From positions 496,001-560,000 of the forward strand of contig JAMXBD010000366.1 in NCBI GenBank assembly GCA_024138025.1: a stretch of DNA of 64,000 bases. The letters are read 5' to 3'. This DNA comes from Combretum micranthum. Lineage: Eukaryota; Streptophyta; Magnoliopsida; Myrtales; Combretaceae. Below are positions 61,448-64,000 of this stretch, in pieces. The number at the start of each line of letters is the position of its first letter. Position 1 is the first letter of the stretch. The notes below the pieces were generated by a model. The model worked only from the letters and a program-made list of their open reading frames with translations. It ran no database searches and was not told the origin of the DNA. The translations under genes and the position numbers were made by a program.

Positions 61448-61525
61448 GATGATTCCGATGAGTTCTATACGAGTATGGGGTACGGAACCGACTTTGAAGA
61501 TTTTCTTGATGGGTTGGAGGATTAG
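61448..61525 (+). CDS. Conserved acidic C-terminal exon in LTR-A4
   Basis: After a consensus acceptor (ctatttcag) the frame reads DDSDEFYTSMGYGTDFEDF followed by LDGLED and a stop. Splicing from the donor at 60937 joins it in frame as ...TIS-G-DDSDEF. The same core is kept in LTR-A2 and A3, where the codons for Gly-Tyr-x-Thr-Asp-Phe-Glu differ mainly at third positions. No start codon or full transcript could be assigned, and no known family is recognised. This is inside the LTR, not in gag-pol. Confidence 0.5.
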   Translation, partial: DDSDEFYTSMGYGTDFEDFLDGLED

Positions 61526-61877
61526 AGATGACCATGGACTCAATGGACCCTATGAATGTAATAGATTAGATGAAATTCTTTTTGGTTGATGGTGTAAATA
61601 GTGTGTTAGTAGAGTTGTGTTTTGAGAATTTTGGTTGAGACTTCTAAAACGCCTTTGGATGTAATATGTAAATATGTATGTATATAGCTATTTAGAAGTA
61701 GAGTTATCTCCGCTGCTAATATCTATATCTTTTGTTGAATAATATCTTATAGAATTAAATAAACAATTACTCAAACAGTCCCTTTAGGCAACCTTACATA
61801 TAATCTTAGGGGTTATATGTGGTTGGGGATCCGTATCTCCTATTTCAATAATAGGGGTGATGGCGGGTCCTTACAGT

Positions 61878-61889
61878 TGGTATCAGAAC
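61878..61889 (+). other. Primer-binding site for initiator tRNA-Met
   Basis: TGGTATCAGAAC, two bases after the LTR end, matches the complement of the initiator tRNA-Met 3' end at 11 of 12 positions. This primes minus-strand DNA synthesis. Confidence 0.85.
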
Positions 61890-62190
61890 GAAGTTTGATT
61901 AATTGCTTATTTAATTGTCATGATTATTTAAGACTTGACCTAGACATAATTAAGTAGTATAGAAAAGAATTAAGCTATCCAAATAGTTGTGTGTAATCTT
62001 CTTCTTGCTTGTTTTATAAAATTGTTATTAGATCTCTTGTCTACAAATTACTTATTGTTTGTTGATGTCTTATTGAATTATGCGCTTATCTATGCCTGCA
62101 TGTAAATATCAATTTAATAAGTTTTGTATGTGATTAGGAATTTAGATACATGTATGAGTGTGTGTTGAATATACCTATGCAATTGTAAAG
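61890..62190 (+). other. Untranslated leader of the gypsy element
   Basis: AT-rich sequence between the primer site and the gag start; no frame or known element visible. The packaging signal would be expected here. Confidence 0.5.
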
Positions 62191-63506
62191 ATGGACAGGT
62201 TGAGGAGATCTACTAGGCAACATTCTGATAGAGAAAGTATGCCACCACCACCATAGTCATCGTCCACATTTGCTCCTACTTCATCTTCTACACCGAGCAG
62301 TGAGACTACTCCATCGCCTGCATCGGCTTCAGCTTCACAAGTTCCTCCACAGACTCAAATTCCTCCACCTCCACCTCCACCTATACCGCCTATTCCTCCT
62401 ATGTCACAAATACCAACTAGCGACCCGAACTCGATGTACGGTATGATGAGGGATATGATGGCCATGATGCAGCAGTATCATATGATGATGTATCAACAAA
62501 CTCAACATCTCATGCAGCAAGGTAATCAGCAAGGGATGAGATCAAATGAGGCTACTTCGGTGATTGATCAATCCAACCAAATCAAATTACATGATTTCAG
62601 CAAGATGGTTCCGGAGTTTGATGGTATTAGTAATGATCCTACAGTAGCTGAAGGGTGGATAGAGGAACTTGAGAAAACATTTGCAGCCAGTAGAACCCCG
62701 GAAGATAATAAAGTGGATTTAGCGGTCTACATGATGAAGAAAGAAGCTTATAATTGGTGGAGATTAACAAGTGGAAATTTACAATTACCCATATCATGGA
62801 ATGCATTCAAGGATATATTTTTCATCAAGTACTTTCCGAATTCAGTAAGAGAGAGGATGATAACCGATTGGTTAAACTTGAGACAAGGGAGTAAGACTGT
62901 AGATGAATATCATGGTGAATTCTGTAGATTGTTGCGTTTTGCGGGAGGTGATTACCGAGATGAGAGGATGAAAGTTCAGAAATTTCAGAATGGACTGAAT
63001 GAAGAAATCCAAAGTGAAGTGAAGAAATTTGAGTTGCATACTCTATCAGATATGGTAGCCAAAGCTTTGTTAATTGAGCAAATTCAGAACGATAGTAGAG
63101 TTAGGAGAGCAAAGAGAGCTGCATTTCTAGGGAAGAGACCCACTCCTACTTCATTCTATGATAGTTATCGGGGTGTTGGTAAAGGAAAGAAGCCATTTAT
63201 GGGACGACAAGGAGATCAAAAGCCGATATATAAAGCTCCTACACTTGTATTTGAAAAGAAATGTTTTAGGTGCTACGGTCCTCATGAGTTGTCCGATTGC
63301 AAGTGGACTCCCAATGCATGTTTCTCATGTGGTCAAGTGGGGCATAAGTCTAGAATGTAAGAACCCGAAAATACCACCGGTCTTTTATGCATATTGCAAG
63401 CAAAGAGGGCATCACATTTCTAATTGCAAGGACCGACCTAATGCGAAGAGTGGGGTTGATGTAGAGAAAGGAAAGATGAATCCGAGGGTTTTTGCCTTAC
63501 AACAGA
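62191..63506 (+). pseudogene. gag: Ty3/gypsy Gag (capsid-nucleocapsid), with stop and frameshifts
   Basis: The likely start is Met 62191 (MDRLRRSTRQHSDRES), in frame with the longer open stretch beginning at 62401. A TAG at 62254 interrupts it in a Pro/Ser/Thr-rich N-terminus. Met/Gln-rich text follows, then the retrotransposon gag domain (about 62590-63080; PEFDG, AEGWIEELEKTF, YNWWR, FKDIFFIKYFP, LRQGSKTVDEYHGEF). Zinc knuckles are CFRCYGPHELSDC, CFSCGQVGHKS (completed in another frame by ECKNPK after a frameshift near 63350) and YCKQRGHHISNC. A second frameshift lies near 63506. Gag packages the RNA into particles. Three knuckles and tRNA-Met priming suggest a chromovirus (Tekay/Del-like); that label is inference. 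Confidence 0.85.
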
Positions 63507-64000
63507 TTTGAGGACACACCCTCAGTAGACACTTTGGCAGGTATACTGAGTGTTGCTAATAGGGATGCATATGTGCTAATTGATACTGGAGCAACTCATG
63601 CTTGTATTTCTGAAAATTTTATGAATGATTGTGAGCTTGCCTTTGAATTGTTGATTGATCGTGTTATGTGTGTGACTACTCCGTTGGTGATTGAAAATAG
63701 ACATCCTTGTGTGTGTAAAAGTATAAATGTTATGATTTCAAATGTGAGCATGCCTATTGATATGATAGTGTTGCCTTTATCTCATTTTGATGTGATATTG
63801 GGAATGAATTGGCTAAATCAATATAAGGTCACGATTGATTGTAGTAAGGCGGAGTTAAGTTTTGGCTTGATTGAAGGGAGTTTCACACATAAATTGGAAA
63901 GGTTGAGACCTAAGAGAATGAAGTTTATGGAACTGTGGGAAAAACCAGTTGTAGCAGCAATGAATATTGTAGAAGCGGATATCAAAATGACACCCATTGT
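63507..64000 (+). pseudogene. pol: Ty3/gypsy aspartic protease, start of Pol (runs off the window)
   Basis: The frame is open from 63507 to the edge. It holds the retropepsin catalytic motif VLIDTGATHACIS (Asp-Thr-Gly at 63582-63590) and the second conserved block VILGMNWL (about 63790-63820) followed by IDCSKAELSFG, typical of plant gypsy proteases. Reverse transcriptase should follow beyond 64000. The protease itself has no visible break, but it is separated from gag by frameshifts, so the polyprotein of this copy is not continuous. Confidence 0.85.

Larger units (their letters stand above)
59221..61875 (+). mobile_element. LTR-A4: 5' LTR of a Ty3/gypsy element
   Basis: It starts TGTGTGTGTATGC after an AT tract (start approximate, chosen by comparison with LTR-A2 and A3) and ends GGGTCCTTACA at 61875. 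A primer-binding site follows. Internal order: pyrimidine-rich leader exon with donor 'tcatccat|gtgagt' (59734), three ~136-bp CG-rich units (60144-60690), an exon bounded by 'aacag' and 'ctcag|gtacgtag' (60889-60936), an intron-like block with 'gatatgagtatccgagctgc', the acceptor 'ctatttcag' (61445) and the acidic tail exon. This is the only family-A copy still attached to internal coding sequence. Confidence 0.8.

Overview
This is an AT-rich stretch of a flowering-plant nuclear genome, probably a eudicot. The evidence is plant Mutator-like transposases (MULEs), hAT-type short inverted-repeat elements, Ty3/gypsy retrotransposons primed by initiator tRNA-Met, and remnants of the plant-only DUF313 class of B3 proteins. 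I found no intact ordinary host gene. The window is a nested graveyard of transposons, and its insertion order can be read from target-site duplications and from coding frames that resume exactly across inserts.

Layout. 1-8.6 kb: decayed B3/DUF313 gene copies (1.3-1.9, 2.4-2.5 and 8.1-8.5 kb, minus strand), local segmental duplications (1.9/2.5 kb and 3.0/3.8 kb) and the long terminal repeat LTR-A1 (to 7938). 8600-25045: one 16.4-kb MULE with TIRs of about 0.88 kb and a perfect 9-bp duplication. It carries a mudrA-type transposase pseudogene on the plus strand, split by two LTR insertions (11629-13447 and 14636-19661), and a convergent minus-strand two-exon GRF zinc-finger/coiled-coil gene (22340-22761). 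Each gene appears to take a 5' exon from the TIR behind it, which is the arrangement of maize MuDR (mudrA/mudrB), but with an unrelated second protein. 25-34.4 kb: LTR-A2, LTR-B1, low-information DNA, a hAT-like MITE and LTR-A3. 35.4-42.5 kb: another hAT-like MITE, then a MULE-type inverted-repeat pair (36142-42464) filled with a reversed LTR and a reversed gypsy gag fragment. 42.9-54 kb: a second mudrA pseudogene interrupted by solo LTRs, with a hAT MITE upstream that has a perfect 8-bp duplication. 54.8-59.1 kb: a 3.2-kb hAT element and a 0.7-kb hAT MITE. 59.2-64 kb: a Ty3/gypsy element with long LTR (LTR-A4), primer site, gag with zinc knuckles and the start of the protease; it runs off the right edge and already has a stop and two frameshifts.

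Two observations stand out. (1) The MULE with two convergent TIR-driven genes, the second a GRF zinc-finger protein. (2) The long LTRs of family A carry gene-like features: a TATA box, a leader exon with a splice donor, a fast-changing tandem-repeat block, a short exon, an intron and a last exon. The last exon encodes a short acidic C-terminus (Gly-Tyr-x-Thr...Glu-x-Phe) that is kept in three diverged copies mainly through synonymous changes, which suggests that the LTR itself encodes a peptide.
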